Positions 35,710 to 48,805 of a DNA stretch of 64,000 nucleotides are shown one piece after another. The stretch comes from Protea cynaroides (Eukaryota; Streptophyta; Magnoliopsida; Proteales; Proteaceae). The notes under the pieces were generated by a model. That model saw only the letters and a list, made by a program, of their open reading frames with translations. It ran no database searches and was not told the origin of the DNA. The stretch covers positions 55,479,007 through 55,543,006 of the forward strand of contig CM053269.1 of NCBI GenBank assembly GCA_028583415.1, written 5' to 3'. Positions within the stretch are counted from its first letter, which is position 1; each line of letters starts with the position of its first letter. The translations under genes and the position numbers were made by a program.

Positions 35710-37512
35710 AGAGTATTGGCCGAGTTGACTTGGTGGTTTTAGGCAAGGCTTGGTTTTTGCCCTGTGGGATATGATATGGGTCTATTATTTTGAGGCTTGG
35801 GTGGACCCCAAGATTTTTTATTCACATATCAAGTCAATTTTGATGGTAATTAGAATTATTCAAAGGGTAAAATAAAATATTGCAAAAATTAAGGATAATA
35901 GATTTGTAGCAAATATAAGGATGCATTAAGCTACCATGGGTATTTTGTAGAATTTGACTCAACAATTTCTAGATATCCAACATTCATAATTGGTGAACAA
36001 CTTGGTGTCCTATCCTTGGTGTGCATGCACTCAGGAATTCATAGGATCAACTTTTCTAGTTACAGTTTCCCTCTCCATCTTCTTCCCTCTTATTTCTTTA
36101 ATATGACAATAGTTCGAATTTGTATCTTTCTTGAGATTTCATCATCGTTCATATTTAATAAGTCTCTCTAGAGGTGGGCCTCACACCACATTGACAGTGA
36201 TGAGATCTCAAGGAGGATAGAATTACAAGCAAATGATCTGAACTCTCTTTAGTGCCGTAGAAGATGCCTTTGGCCACAATAGAATAGAAAATTAAAAAAA
36301 AAATCATAATTGTTACATCACACTTCCACTTGGCAGATGTAGGTGATTCGCTTATAAAAAAAAGATTTTTAGGCCATTTTGGTAGTTGTTTGATCGTAGA
36401 ATTTCTTTGTTTTTGTATTCTATAATATGAGTGTGTGACTTGTTCTGATTGATCATTTTTTTGGAGGGTAAAAACTAATTGATTGTATTCACAGTATAGA
36501 AAATGAATCTATCATGTTTAGAGAGATGATGGTTCCACCTCAGTTGGATATTCATTTTAGTATCTAGAACATGAAATATATTAAGAAGTATTTGAATTAT
36601 GATTCATACCTATTATTCAGACCTTGCAATCTGACTTCCAAAAAATTTTCAATTTTCAAGGAGTTAATAAATTTTAAATTGAAGGATTTTTTTTATTTCA
36701 AAATCATGATTATATTTATTTTGACTAAAAGGGACAATTGTTTTTCTAGATTTTCATGCATTACATCTATTCATTGAACACTTTTGCCATAATTCGAGGT
36801 ACTAACTCTTTATTCACAAAAAAAAAAAAAAAGTAAACTTCTTGCACAAAATCACAAACATGCTGTTTTCAATTTAAAAAGAATTGGTTAATTTTCTACT
36901 TTTTATTTATTTATTTTTTATTTTTTTATTTTGATATTTAGAAATAGAACTCACTTTTAAAGCAATCTCTTTATTAGTTTGAATCGTGATTCCTCAGTAA
37001 TGAATGCAAAGTTTCTGGATCCACACATTGCCATCTCTGTTATCTCTGCTTTTGCTAGAAATGGAATAAAGTGGAAAAGCTCAGTATCGGTCAACCTTTT
37101 TTGTTGCTCTTTCACATGAACACGGATGAAATGCATTCATTGGTTGTGAAATCGATGGGATCAATATCAGACTGCCGATACCGTGTCGGATATCTATTCC
37201 ATGATCTGGTGGGACTGTACAGTAGGGATAGGTCCATTATTCTATTTTTACGAGGAAGACTCCTACGGCAGAGTTTGCAGAGAGAGAAGGAAAAACAATA
37301 TTATTTGGCCAGCTTTCTTCTTTGTACTGTAGTCCTCCTCCTGGCAATTGGGGTTTTCCATCTTTTTGACCTCGATTGTTCGTAGGATTCCTTCCCTTCT
37401 TTTCTTTTTTGTATATCTCATCTTACAATTCCGGTTTCTTTTTCTTTCGACCCTTGCCTCTGAACTGTAATCTCATCTGAACGAATCGGTAATTACATAC
37501 GTTTTCACTTCA
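35710..37512. other. Upstream region of the pectin acetylesterase gene
   Basis: AT-rich and unannotated. A GC-richer open stretch at 37071-37385 precedes the start codon by 130 bp. It shows a Leu/Val-rich C-terminus but no recognised domain; most likely promoter and leader. Confidence 0.4.
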
Positions 37513-38826
37513 ATGGCGAATCCTCGGCTTCGTGGGTTCACTTGGTGGAGACAAAAATGGGGAAGAAAGGATTGGGCGATCCTGGCTACAGGATTTACGC
37601 TTCTCATGCTGGCTCTCTTGGTTACCTTCGACACTTGGAGTCAAGAGACTGATTTGGGTTTAAACCGAATTTTCAATCCCGATCCAGCCCTTGTCGATTT
37701 GACCTTGTTAAGTCATGCTAATGAGAAAGGAGCGGGTAATGAAAATAAATTTTCTACTCCACTAAGTTTTCTGAGCTATAGATTGATATCTCTTTCTTTA
37801 ATTAGGACTTGAAGCATTTTCATCTGGGTGATTGATCTTTAACGCCTTTAGTAGCAACCAAACATTTTGAGTTCGATAGCTATTTTTAGTATGATATTTT
37901 TAAATAGAAGGAAAAATCATTATTGTTATAGTCTTGTTGCAGTTTGTTTAGATGGGAGCTCACCTGGATACCATTTCCAAAAGGGTTTCGGCTCTGGTGC
38001 TAATAATTGGCTTCTTCACCTAGAGGTATCTCCCTTTGCTTATTAACAAGTGGTGCGAGTGTCAAATGTTTTCCCCTCACTGAAATGACCAATAGTTTGG
38101 ATGTTTATAGCTTGGATGTTTATAGCTTGGTCTGCACAATGCTTCTTATTGATTATATTGGCTTGCAGTGCGTCAAAATTCCAGTTAGGATCTTAAGAAA
38201 AGATGTGGTTTAACTCTCTCCATCAAAATTCTTTTCCTTATTTACGAAGGATGATGGAATTTTTTTTTTGGTAGTGTATGTCACTTATAATTCGTTTTCT
38301 AGTACCCATTATTCATAATTAAAATAAATATTTATTTATTTATTATGCTTGTAGGGTGGAGGTTGGTGTGATTCAGTGGCATCATGTTCACTGCGTAAAA
38401 TGACGGCATTAGGATCCTCAAAGTACATGGATAGTCAAGTTCCATTTACAGGCATTTTAAGCAATGACCCTTCACAGAATCCTGGTATGTGTATGTGTTT
38501 GTCAGATACATGGCTTAGGTTGTGGTGTTTTCTTAACCATATATACCTTTTCGAGTTGCCTTCGTATGCCTAGTTGCTCATCTACGTGTTTTGAACATGA
38601 GAAGTCATGTATCACCCAAACCACTTTACAGATGATGGTACTTTATATCACGGGTATGGCTGTGTCCTGAATTTGTTCATTCACTTTGCATTTGACATTA
38701 TCAAAGAATCATACACACTTCAATTTTTTTGTTTTTTGATAAGTATATCACTTGAAATATTCAACAGAATGGTTCCTTCTCACTCTTGGCCCTTCTCGTC
38801 TTCTCCCTCTCTTTTTTTTTTTTTTT

Positions 38827-38857
<31 letters not shown>

Positions 38858-41800
38858 GGGATTGGAACTAATGACTTTGTCTCAGGCCAAGGTATACTAT
38901 TCTCACAAACCGATCTTCGTTTTTATTGCATTGTTTTGATGAACTTATTAAACTTGTCTTAAACAATAAGACCATCTGTGTATGTGCGGTCTCTGAGTGT
39001 CTACCCCACTAATTGTCCCTCTAACTTAGATATCCATGGAAAGCAATTTACTTTTTGAAAGAAAAGTTAAAAATGATGATCTCAGATGGAACCCACAAAT
39101 TCTGGGTCAAGGAAGATACTGAGTATTCATTCTATTTATTTGATCTTTCTTGAAAACAAAACTCTAGGGTAAGAGGGCAACATTACATGTGGTAGATGGA
39201 TGGTTAACCCTTAAAGTTGATTCTTGTTTTTGAAAATTATATTTTTTTAGTCTATGATCTTAATCTTCAGCTTCATGTTTAATAGTTTCCAGAGCTACAA
39301 AAACTTTGCTGGTGTTTCATATTTGACAGCCAGCAGCTACTTAACCTTTGATTAATGGTCAATTTGACTAGCTGGATTCTGATCATCAATGCTAAGGTCA
39401 GATGAGCTGGTTATATTAGTTCAAGAAACCTCTAAAGAATATTAAAATTGATATTTATAATGGCTAGCAAGTGATCAAACTAAGTTGTAGCTGAACTGAT
39501 ACAATTCTGATGCTTGAATTGAGGCTTTACTCTATGCCTCCAATGTATACTTAAAAAGTTTTTTTTTTTTTTTTTTTTGGTTTCTCTCTTTGTTGTCTGA
39601 TGACTCCAACCACCCTCCTCTGTTTTATTTTATTTTGAACTAATATAACTTTGAAAGGATAATGAGGTGATTTTTTTTTTTTTTTGCTTTCATTAGTCAC
39701 ATATTTTCCCTTCAATATCTGATACCCTGACAGTAGATCTAGTATTGTCAAGATTCAGTTAGGCTTATGCATTGCTTGTGTCTGATGATCCCCTACATAT
39801 GCTCATGTCTAATGCATAAGGATTTCTAGTTATGTAATGCTTGTGTATGGTGATCCCCTATATATGTTTATTTCTAATCTATAAGGATTTCTAGATTTAG
39901 CATTTCTTGTGACCTTCAGAATTCTTCAACTGGAACAAAGTCAAGCTACGATATTGTGATGGTGCTTCTTTCTCTGGAAATCCAGAAAGTGAATTTAAGG
40001 TAACTTCAATAGGCTTTTCTTTGTGATCTTCACTTTAATTCATGTGATTATTGTTACAGAAATTCTTCTGTTCCTTGTTATTTATTTGGTAAACTTGTTT
40101 GATTATATTTTTCTGCTTTCTTGTGCTGCAGAATGGAACAGAACTTTTCTTTAGAGGTCAGAACATATGGAATGCAATAATGGGTGAACTACTTTCAATG
40201 GGATTAGTTCATGCTAGACAGGTCTCTATCTTAATAGCAATGATATATTCTCTTCCCCTAGTTCTTTTCTGTGTGACAAAAGAAACATAGTTTCAATCTT
40301 ATAGGTTAAAGCAACTTTCAGGACATCTCTATAGTGATTTATACCTGCTTGTACTTCGACTTAGATGCATTATGGAAATGACATTGGAGTCAGAAGCTTG
40401 TTTTTCTTTTTCTATCATTTCTTATTCCAATACAAAGTTGTCATTTCAACCCAGCGTTTACTCATAGCACCCAGTTATGCCCTTTTGCAATCATGTTGAC
40501 CCACGTAAAAGATGTGCATAAACTGCAATAAGGGGTCCGGTGGTTGCATGGGCCTGCTCCTATATCCAGTATACAAAACTTTGAGCTGCTAAAATCCCAA
40601 TGCATAATAATCTTTCAATTCTAGAGTAGGAATACCAAGATGATCATCAAAAGATGGTTTTTCTCTGTTGGGTGAGACAAAATTGACACTGTCCCATCCT
40701 GTATAATGAAGTTATGTGTACATAGGATGACATGAAAGACTGAATAGTGTCCCACTCAAGACCTGTTTTGTAATTGCCACATGACAAATTTAGTATTCTA
40801 CAAGCTGCAAGCCATGTTAGATGTATTAAAAATGCAGATGGTAGAATTCTAGTAAGGGATGAAGATATTAAAGAGAGATGGAATGATTATGTCTACAACC
40901 TACAAAATAAAGACACTTTGAGTAAGAAGGTCTCAGAAAACTACATTACCCACCAAGACACCACATGTCATAGATATATATTTAAAATTAGGGTGATAGA
41001 AGTAAAAGAAGCTTTAAGGGGGATGAATATAGGCAAAGTACCAGGCCCAGATGAGGTCCCAATAAAAGTTTGGAAGAACTTAGGAATCTATAGAGTATCT
41101 TGGCTAACTTAGTTGTTCAATAAGATTATGATCACAAGGTAAAAGCTAGATGAATGGAGGATAAGCATTGTGGTTTAGATTTATAAAAACAAAGGTGATA
41201 TTTAGAGCTGCAATAACTAAAGAGACATAAAACTAATGAATCATACTATGAAACTATGGGAGAGAGAATTATTGAAGCTCGCATGGGATAAGAAACTACT
41301 ATTACGGAGAACCAGTTTGGTTTTATGCCAGGTACATCCACTGCAAAAACTATTTACTTACTTAGGAGGCTCATGGAAAGATTTAACAAAAGTAAAAAAA
41401 GGACCTCCATATAGTCTTTATTGACCAAGAAAAAGCTTATGATAGAGTCCCTAGAGAGTTAATTTGGCAGGTACTAGAGTGGAGAAGTGTTTCAAGTTTA
41501 TATGTGGACATTGTCAAAGATATGTATTATAATGTGGTGACTAGTGTGAGAACTGTGGACGGTCAAGGTTTTGAATTTCTAATTACAATTGGATGAAGTG
41601 GAGAAGTGCGTCTGGAGTGTTGTGTGATCATATTCCTATAGGGCAGTGATTCAATCGGCTATGATGTATGGTGCAAAATGTTGGGCAGTTAAGAGGCATC
41701 ATATAGATAAACTTAGTGTAGCTGAGATGAGGATGTGAAGATGGGTGTGTGGCAAAACTAGGAAGGATAAGGTAAGGAATGATCGTATTAGAGCTGATTT

Positions 41801-44800
41801 GGGAGTAGCACCGATACATGATAAACCACGAGAAAGTTGTTCGAAATGGTATGGCCATGTTCAATGGAGGTCGTTAGATGCTCCCGTACGGAGGAGTGAT
41901 TTGATTCAGATTGAAGGATCTAAAAGAGCTAGGGGCGGACCTAAGATGACTTTAGAGGAGGTAGTGAAGAAAGACATGTATAGTTTAGGCTTTGCTTCAA
42001 GTTTGACATCGAACAGAGTTGATTGGCGAACAAGAATTCTAGTTGAGATAAGGCTTTGTTGTTGTTGTTGTTATTGTTGAAGGATCAGCTTTAAACCCTC
42101 AGCTGTTTAACCTCATTATGGATGATTTACTTAGAGACATTCAAGATGAAGTTCATTGGTGCATGCTTTTTGCTAATGATATTGTTTTGGTGGACGAGAC
42201 AAAAGTAGGGATTGACGTCAAGTTGGAGTTACGGAGATTAAAATTGGAATCAAAAGGTTTTAAGATAAAAAGAACGAAGACGGAGTTTATGGTGTGTAAC
42301 TTTAGTTGTACAATGACATATAATGAAGTGATGAAAATTGATGAGAAGGAGATACTGCAAAGTGATTATTTTAGGTATTTAGGTTCAATCATAAATAAAA
42401 AATGTGATATAGAAGATGATGTTTCAGAAATAATTAAAATAGGATGGATGAAGTGGAGAGGTGCGTCTGAAGTGCTGTGTGATCAGCGTATTCCTAAAAA
42501 ACGTAAAGGAAAGTTTTATAGGACAGCCATTCAACCAACTATGATTTATGGTGCAGAATGTTGGGCAATTAAGAAGCATCATATAGATAAACTTAATGTA
42601 GCTGAGATGAAGATGTTGAGATGGATGTGTGGCAAAACTAGGAATGATAAGGAATGATCGTATTATTGTTGATTTGGGAGTAGTGCCAATACATGATAAG
42701 CTATGAGAAAGTTGTTTGAGATGGTATGACCATGTTCAACGGAGACCTTTAGATGCTCCACTAAGATGAGTGATTTGATTCAGATTGAAGGATCTAAAAA
42801 AACTGGGGCAGACTTAAGATGACACTAGGGAGGTGGTGAAGAAAAGACATGCACAACTTAGGCCTTATTTTAACTATGACATCAAACAGAGCTGATTGGA
42901 GGATAATAATTTATGGAGCCGACCCTATTTAGTTGGGATAAGGCTTTGTTGTACAATCTGCAAGCCAATTTCTCTGCAACCTCCTATTTATCATTAGATT
43001 ATCTTTGCATTAATAAATTTTCTTCTTGAAAGTCGTTTTTTTTCTTTTCTATTTCTAAATAAAGTATTCATAATTTGAAAGCAAATAAGGATTCTCTTCC
43101 TATTATTGAAACTTCTCTGAAAATAGAAACAAGAATTGGGAATAAAAGGTTTTTACTAATTTATTTATCTTCACAGGCTATTCTTTCGGGATGCTCTGCT
43201 GGTGGGTTGGCGACTCTCATACACTGTGATGATTTCAGGGAACTTTTGCCTAGGGATGCTACAGTCAAGTGTGTTGCAGACGCAGGATTTTTCCTTGATG
43301 AGTACGTCTATTATATATGCTGTATTTCCTATTTGCAGAGGATTTTTCAAATATCTGTATATACCGGGAGGAATCCTGTGCCACATATTTTTATTATATT
43401 TACTTTAATGATCAAGTTCTGATGATGGAAATTTTGGTATCTTTACCATCATTATTCTGACTTTTTCCCCAAAAAGGAATTCCTAATCTATTTTTTCCAT
43501 TATGTGGATACAATATTTCTACATTCTGTTTGTGGAATGCATGGGGAATTTCATGCAGTAGCCACATTCATATTTGGTGGTATGTCCTAACTATATGCTA
43601 TGTGCTTTTCCCATTAACCCTTTTTTTTTTTTTCAACTTTTCCTTGTTTTCAAATCAGTCCCAATCAGAATTCATTTTTTCAAATAATTTCTGAGGATCA
43701 CAATGACACAAGGAGAAGTAAGACTGGTCTGAAATTTAAGTCATGACCAGATATGGCAGTCACAGTTGTCAAGGCATCAGCCTAGGCATCCAGGCGCCTT
43801 GGAAAGTAGGCTGCCTTGGCTGCCTAGGCGGGCACCTTGGTCACCTTAGGCATCCGTTAGGCCTCCAGTGCCTTGGTTCGCCTTGGTGCCTTGACAACTA
43901 CGATGACAGTTATTGCCAAAGTGTAGGAAATAGTTCCAATATATGGCAGTTCTGGAACCCGCTCGGCTCTTCTGTAGATAGTTACATTACATACAATCAC
44001 ATAAGCACACTCACTTCTTTCTATTTTTCTTTCAAGGTTATTTTAATTCATTGATAGAATCATTATTGGCGTTTGTACAAGGATCTGGCAGCAATCTCCC
44101 AATTACTGTCAGAGACGGTTCTTTTTGGACAGTTCTCTATTTTGCTTTTTACTTTCTATCTTTTTGAATGTCTAATCTCACATAATTCTCTTCATGATAT
44201 TTTTGTTGCTTTGGCAGAACTGATCCAAAATCTCCTTGTCCTAGTGGTTCTTTTTTATTTCGATTGGGTAAACTTCCTCCAAAGCAATCAAAATTTCTCA
44301 AAAGATTAAAAGCATAATATAGAGTCCAAATCCTGGGTGCTGTTTCACAGGGTCTATAGAGTAATTTAGGGTATTATTAACTGCCCACCTGTCTTGATTA
44401 TCGCATGACTCAGAATTTGATGCATAAATATTTGTATGTGGAAAATCAGCCTGATCGTGTGATCATGATCATTTATTTTTCACATTATTTATGGGATGGT
44501 CAGGAAATTGTTTGGTAAAAGATAAAGACTAGACTAAAGATCATATGGTGGATGATAATGAGATCATTTTAAAAATTTACCCATCCGATTTATGTGATAG
44601 GATTTGCTGAATCATCGGTTCGGATGATTCATGATCATTTATTTTTCACATTATTCATGAGATGGTCAGGAATTGTTCAGTAAAAGATAAAAACTAGATT
44701 GCAGATCATATGGTGGATAATAATGAGATCATTTTGAAATTTTACCCATCCGATTTATGAGATTGGATTTACTGAGTCATCGGTTCTGATCCTAAGGATA

Positions 44801-47800
44801 TGAGAAATGTGCAAATTGGCAGTGCTACAGACCATTGTATGGGTCCTGTGTCACAGGAAAGAAATCAGTCTCCTTGACTAACACTTCTGATAAAACTGAA
44901 AACTTCAATTAATTGGAATGAGACATGCAAAAAACTCCCAATCTTTTTGAACCTTTTTCATCAGGACTCTAGATTTCCCTACAAATTCCTAAAAGATAAA
45001 TTTAACTCTTCTCTTAAACTGATAAAAACTAAATTTAACATACAAAGAAGAAAGAACTTCAGCATTAATGATGAAACTGATTTCTGAAAGCTAATTACAT
45101 CAAATTGGAATTCTTTTAATGAATATTATTGAACTGTTAAGGATTGTCTTAACCAATCTATAGATTCTATACTCTTCCTGTTTCCCTGGACAGCCTGATG
45201 TCTAAATGGTGGTTTGATAGTTTAACTACAGAGGTGAGATGTGCATACTTAAGCTAGTGGTATATGGCCGTCATCGCATAAGCAGTAACTGTTTGTTTTT
45301 CTTATATTGTTCTTAATTATGTTCTATGTTTGTTTCTTATCTGATCACTATGCATTTTCTCCATTTCAGGAAAGATATTTCTGGGAATCCCACTATGCAA
45401 TCTTTCTACCATAGTGTTGTCAACCTCCAGGTTGCGTGTTTGATCTTCAGATTCATATCTATGATCCATGCATTTATCTGTACATGCCTATGCTTTCAAA
45501 CTTCAAAATAGAAGCTCTACCTGTACCCATCATGGTTCGAGAATTGGAACCGGATCCATCGATTAATCCCGATTCAGAGCAGAATCACCTGATCCCGTTT
45601 CCGATTCAGTCCAATTCACTCCTGCTGATTCCCAGCAAGTTTTCCAGGGTTCAGGTGATTGATGATTGTGGTCAATTTTGGAGGAAATCAGACCGGAATT
45701 AGCCTCTACTGATTCGGTTCCTGATTCCACTACAATTTTTTTTTTGCTAACGACGGGTATCTAGACCTTTGGCCTAACTAATCCCGCGGGCCCATACTAA
45801 CCCCACAACTACATGGACCGGGTCATTCTGGAGTTGAATGAGAACCATTCCACTGGCACCCCTGGCAAGAAAGAAAGAGCACTTAACACCCCGTGTGAGT
45901 GGTCCCAAGGCAGTAAGAGGAGTCAAACTCAGTACCTTCCGCTTCCTGAGGCGTAGGCTCCTTGCCAACTGAGTTACCCCCTTGGGGTTGATTTCGCTAC
46001 ATTGAACCATGGTACCCATGTACCCATTTACTTTTACTGGACACTCCAAAATTTGAAAACTCTGATGACTATTGCATTTTATTCCCCTTGGATATGTGCT
46101 TACTAACTTTTTGGAGTCTCAGTATATCAGTACTATGAACAGGGTTCGAAACCTGTCTTCATTGTCTAAGACACTAATCAGTTAACTGTTTGTTCCCAAA
46201 ATTAAAATATATGCCACATAATAATTTACCATGCATTATTCAAATCCATGTACTCTTCAATTTTCCTGGACACTTCAAAAGTTGGAATCTCTATTGACTA
46301 TTTTATTTTATATATTAATACTGTAAATTGAGTTCAAACTTTTACCCAAAAAAAAAAAGAGTTCAAACGTGTCATCCTTGTATAAGACAATAATCAGTGA
46401 ACTGTTTGGTCACAAAAACAAAATATCAATCACATCCTAATTTACCTTGAATTACTCACTTTAATTTTCCAAAAGTAGTTGTTGATGTCATTTCCCTTAT
46501 TATCATTTTTGCAGGGTGTAGCAAAAAGTTTGAACAAAGATTGTGTCTCCAGAATGGAACCATCTCAGGCAGGTCTTAATTTCAATAATCTTTCTGCTTA
46601 ATGGCACTGCAAATCAAATCTGGATTATTTTTCTGTTTTTATTCTCTGGTTAACACTGTTTTGAATTGTGATAACAGTGTTTCTTTCCACAACAAATTGT
46701 CAAAAACATAAAGACCCCGGTTTTCCTAGTCAACCCAGCTTATGACTTTTGGCAGGTATGTACAATGTATCAAGCTCCATTTCATCCCTAGCACTGCATT
46801 TCTCCAACATCAACATGTCTTGTCCCATTTTGATATTAGTATTTTTTTAACTATTCAATTATATATTTTTTTTCAGATACAAAACGTTTTGGTCCCAGAT
46901 GTGGCAGATCCTCATAATGACTGGCTAAAATGTAAGCTAAACATACAAAATTGTAACCGCAGGCAGATTGAAGTACTACAAGGTAATAGACCTGCTTATG
47001 ACATTGACATGTCTATTTTCTAACTGTTCAAAAAAGGATGTCACCTTGCATTAATAAAAATGATTTTTTAGTACACAAGGCACAAGTACAGACACTAGGA
47101 CTGATTATTGAAAACTTGAGGTACTACCTTGATGACGTCATTGTTTTGACATGAACTTGATCAAAATGATCATGATCATCCAATCCTTGTACGTTTTCTT
47201 AGATCACTAAGACTGAATATTTGATGTGTGAAAAGATGAGATACATGACCGTTTGACTTATCTGATTCCTTTGACTTTTGACCAAGAGGATCTCCCAAAA
47301 ACACCATTGAAGGGAGTCCCGGATCCCTGCAAGATCTCCATGACCTCCATTGCAGAGAATAGAATATCAATGTTGCCACTGTGTTCAGAATTCAGAGTAC
47401 AATGTTATCTTACAGTTATTAACTTCCACATTATTGCTTGATCTACTAATGGAATTATCCTGAACAGAATTCCGGAGTTCAATGCTGAAGGCACTAGATG
47501 AATTTCAGCAAAAGAAGAACTGGGGAATGTTTATAAATTCCTGCTTTGCTCACTGCCAGACTTGGATGGCTAGCACATGGCATTCACCTAGTTCTCCAAG
47601 AATCAATAATAAGGTAATGAACACAAGTCTTCTCAAATTGTAACTTCAGTTGAAGTAGATTCTTGTAAATTTAAGTTTGACTAGTTTCAGAGAATATTGA
47701 TTATAAAACCAGCACAAGGGTTCCCCATGCTGCCAGCTCTAGGATAATTCCACGCCACACCAATCGGTAATGCGGGATTTGGAATCGTGAATGGGGGGTC

Positions 47801-48805
47801 ACAAGGTCCGGGAGGAGAGAGAAAATGTCAGGAGAGGATGTGTTAGTTATGTGAGAGGGCATGGGAAAGAATCCCCACACTGGCAGCATGGGGATCGTTT
47901 TCCCATAAAACTATTACTTGCTTAGAATGCCATCCCCAAATTGCTACTTAAAGACCCTTAGATTGGTTTCCTTGTACTTTCATGTTGCTGTATTGTCTGC
48001 CTGCATTAACTAAATGTGTTGCATTCGTTCTGCAATGCATCATATGGGATGTGTTTTTTTCTCTTTTGTCTGCCTCAACAGCCTTCTTGAAATTATCACT
48101 TGGATTCACCTCATGGAAGTGGTGTTCCAATGAAGTGTTCTTGTATTTACATGTGGTGATTTTGACAGAGATCAATTGTGTCAATTTACAACTCCGTCTG
48201 ATGTTTGATAGCTTATTTTTATTTTGACTTTTGGTTTTGGGACAACTTTTGTTACTTCACCTTCTGCTGGTGGATGCTTTGGATCCTGCCACTAGTGCTG
48301 TTTGAATTGCTTTGCATTACATGGAAAGTGGATACTTATGTCAGCTGGAAACTATGGATCGTAGTATGTCCTTGTTGGATGGTTTAATATGGTACTTCAC
48401 ATAAGGTTTAGAAACTCGATTCTCTTTTCTTCTATGAAATATTATATTATATTTAGTACCAGTAGCTTCATTTCATATCTCTTCTTTTTGGCAGTTTCAA
48501 TTTTTAAAATTGACATCAGAATGATGTGTTGTATTCTTGTATTTGAACATGATTGATTTGGTGTTTTCTTCTCTTGCATGTTTTATGAGTTTCACTTAGT
48601 GTCTATCGGAACTTTGAAAGCTTAACATAAAAATTCTGATCCAAAACATCTACAAAGTCTGGGAAGCTAACTGCCTTTGTGTTTCTGTTACAAACAGACA
48701 ATTGCGGAGTCTGTTGGTGATTGGTACTTGAACCGGAAAGTTGTCAAGGAAATCGATTGTGAATATCCATGCAATCCTACTTGTTTCAATATGATTTTTC
48801 ATTGA
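37513..48805 (+). CDS. PAE: Pectin acetylesterase (NOTUM/PAE family), 12 exons
   Basis: Predicted 427-aa serine esterase removing acetyl groups from cell-wall pectin. Exons: 37513-37735, 37943-38025, 38355-38484, 39920-39999, 40132-40221, 43177-43301, 45370-45430, 46515-46568, 46678-46755, 46877-46982, 47468-47613, 48698-48805. The phases agree throughout. An N-terminal signal-anchor helix lies at about 22-42 (ILATGFTLLMLALLVTF). Family blocks: CLDGSSPGYHFQKGFGSGA, NNWLLHLEGGGWC, FFNWNKVKLRYCDGASFSG, and the nucleophile motif GCSAGG (Ser209). The acid is Asp305 in NPAYDFWQ and the base His372 in SCFAHCQTW. Many Cys residues imply a secreted, disulfide-bonded fold. Intron 8 appears to use a GC donor (cag|gcaggt), needed to keep MEPSQCFFP in frame. 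Intron 5 is long because of LINE insertions. It appears intact. Confidence 0.92.
38811..38860. repeat. T26-G24 homopolymer junction in PAE intron 3
   Basis: 26 T (38811-38836) directly followed by 24 G (38837-38860). A G24 run in such AT-rich DNA is exceptional. It may be a true slippage tract or a sequencing/assembly artefact. Confidence 0.9.
40774..42955 (+). mobile_element. RTE-type LINE relic in PAE intron 5
   Basis: Reverse-transcriptase blocks in the order expected for plant RTE-like LINEs: RDEDIKERWNDYVYNLQN, GKVPGPDEVPIKVWK, NQFGFMPGTSTAKTIYLL, then, after an interruption, GSALNPQLFNLIMDD. The catalytic-box region reads LFANDIVLVDE (AxDD-type motif with Asn in place of the first Asp). 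The C-terminal part is FRYLGSIINKKCDIEDD, AECWAIKKHHIDKL and MLRWMCGKTRNDKE. Many stop codons and frame changes make it dead. It sits in the same orientation as the host gene, and its 3' end (gggataaggctttgttg) is near 42955. Confidence 0.85.
41594..42078 (+). mobile_element. 5'-truncated second LINE copy nested in the first
   Basis: Repeats the 3' portion of the outer element (compare tgaagtggagaagtgcgtctgg here with 42449 onward). It runs through VAEMR..CGKTRKDK, APIHDKPRESC and GGPKMTLEEVVKKDM and ends gataaggctttgttgttgttg plus ttattg, the microsatellite tail usual for RTE elements. It splits the outer reverse transcriptase between ITIG and GSALN. Confidence 0.7.
43764..43899. mobile_element. 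Foldback repeat (caaggc/gccttg-rich) in PAE intron 6
   Basis: 136 bp with inverted ends agttgtcaaggca and tgccttgacaact, and an interior of repeated gccttgg/cctaggc words that can pair. It is non-coding and MITE-like. No target duplication is apparent. Confidence 0.65.
44461..44795. repeat. Two-copy tandem duplication, period 166 bp, in PAE intron 6
   Basis: Units from 44461 and 44627 share atgatcatttatttttcaca, gatggtcagg, agatcatatggtggat, aatgagatcatttt and acccatccgatttatg. They differ at about one base in ten, so the duplication is old. No coding sequence. Confidence 0.8.
45735..45989 (-). mobile_element. tRNA-derived SINE, antisense in PAE intron 7
   Basis: On the minus strand it starts aaccccaagggggtaactca. 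It has a box A (taactcagttgg, 45965-45976) and a box B (gagtttgactcc, 45919-45930) at tRNA-like spacing, and ends in a 10-base A tail (45736-45745). Flanks gattccactaca (45723-45734) and gatttcgctaca (45990-46001) look like a 12-bp target duplication with two mismatches. It is about 255 bp. Confidence 0.75.

Noticed and set aside
37071..37385. 104-codon frame just upstream of the pectin acetylesterase
   Set aside because: No known domain and not in phase with a usable splice into exon 1. Treated as promoter/leader.
41594..42078. Possible independent gene encoding a CGKTRKDK protein
   Set aside because: It is the standard C-terminal segment of plant RTE-like LINEs and carries the element's 3' tail.
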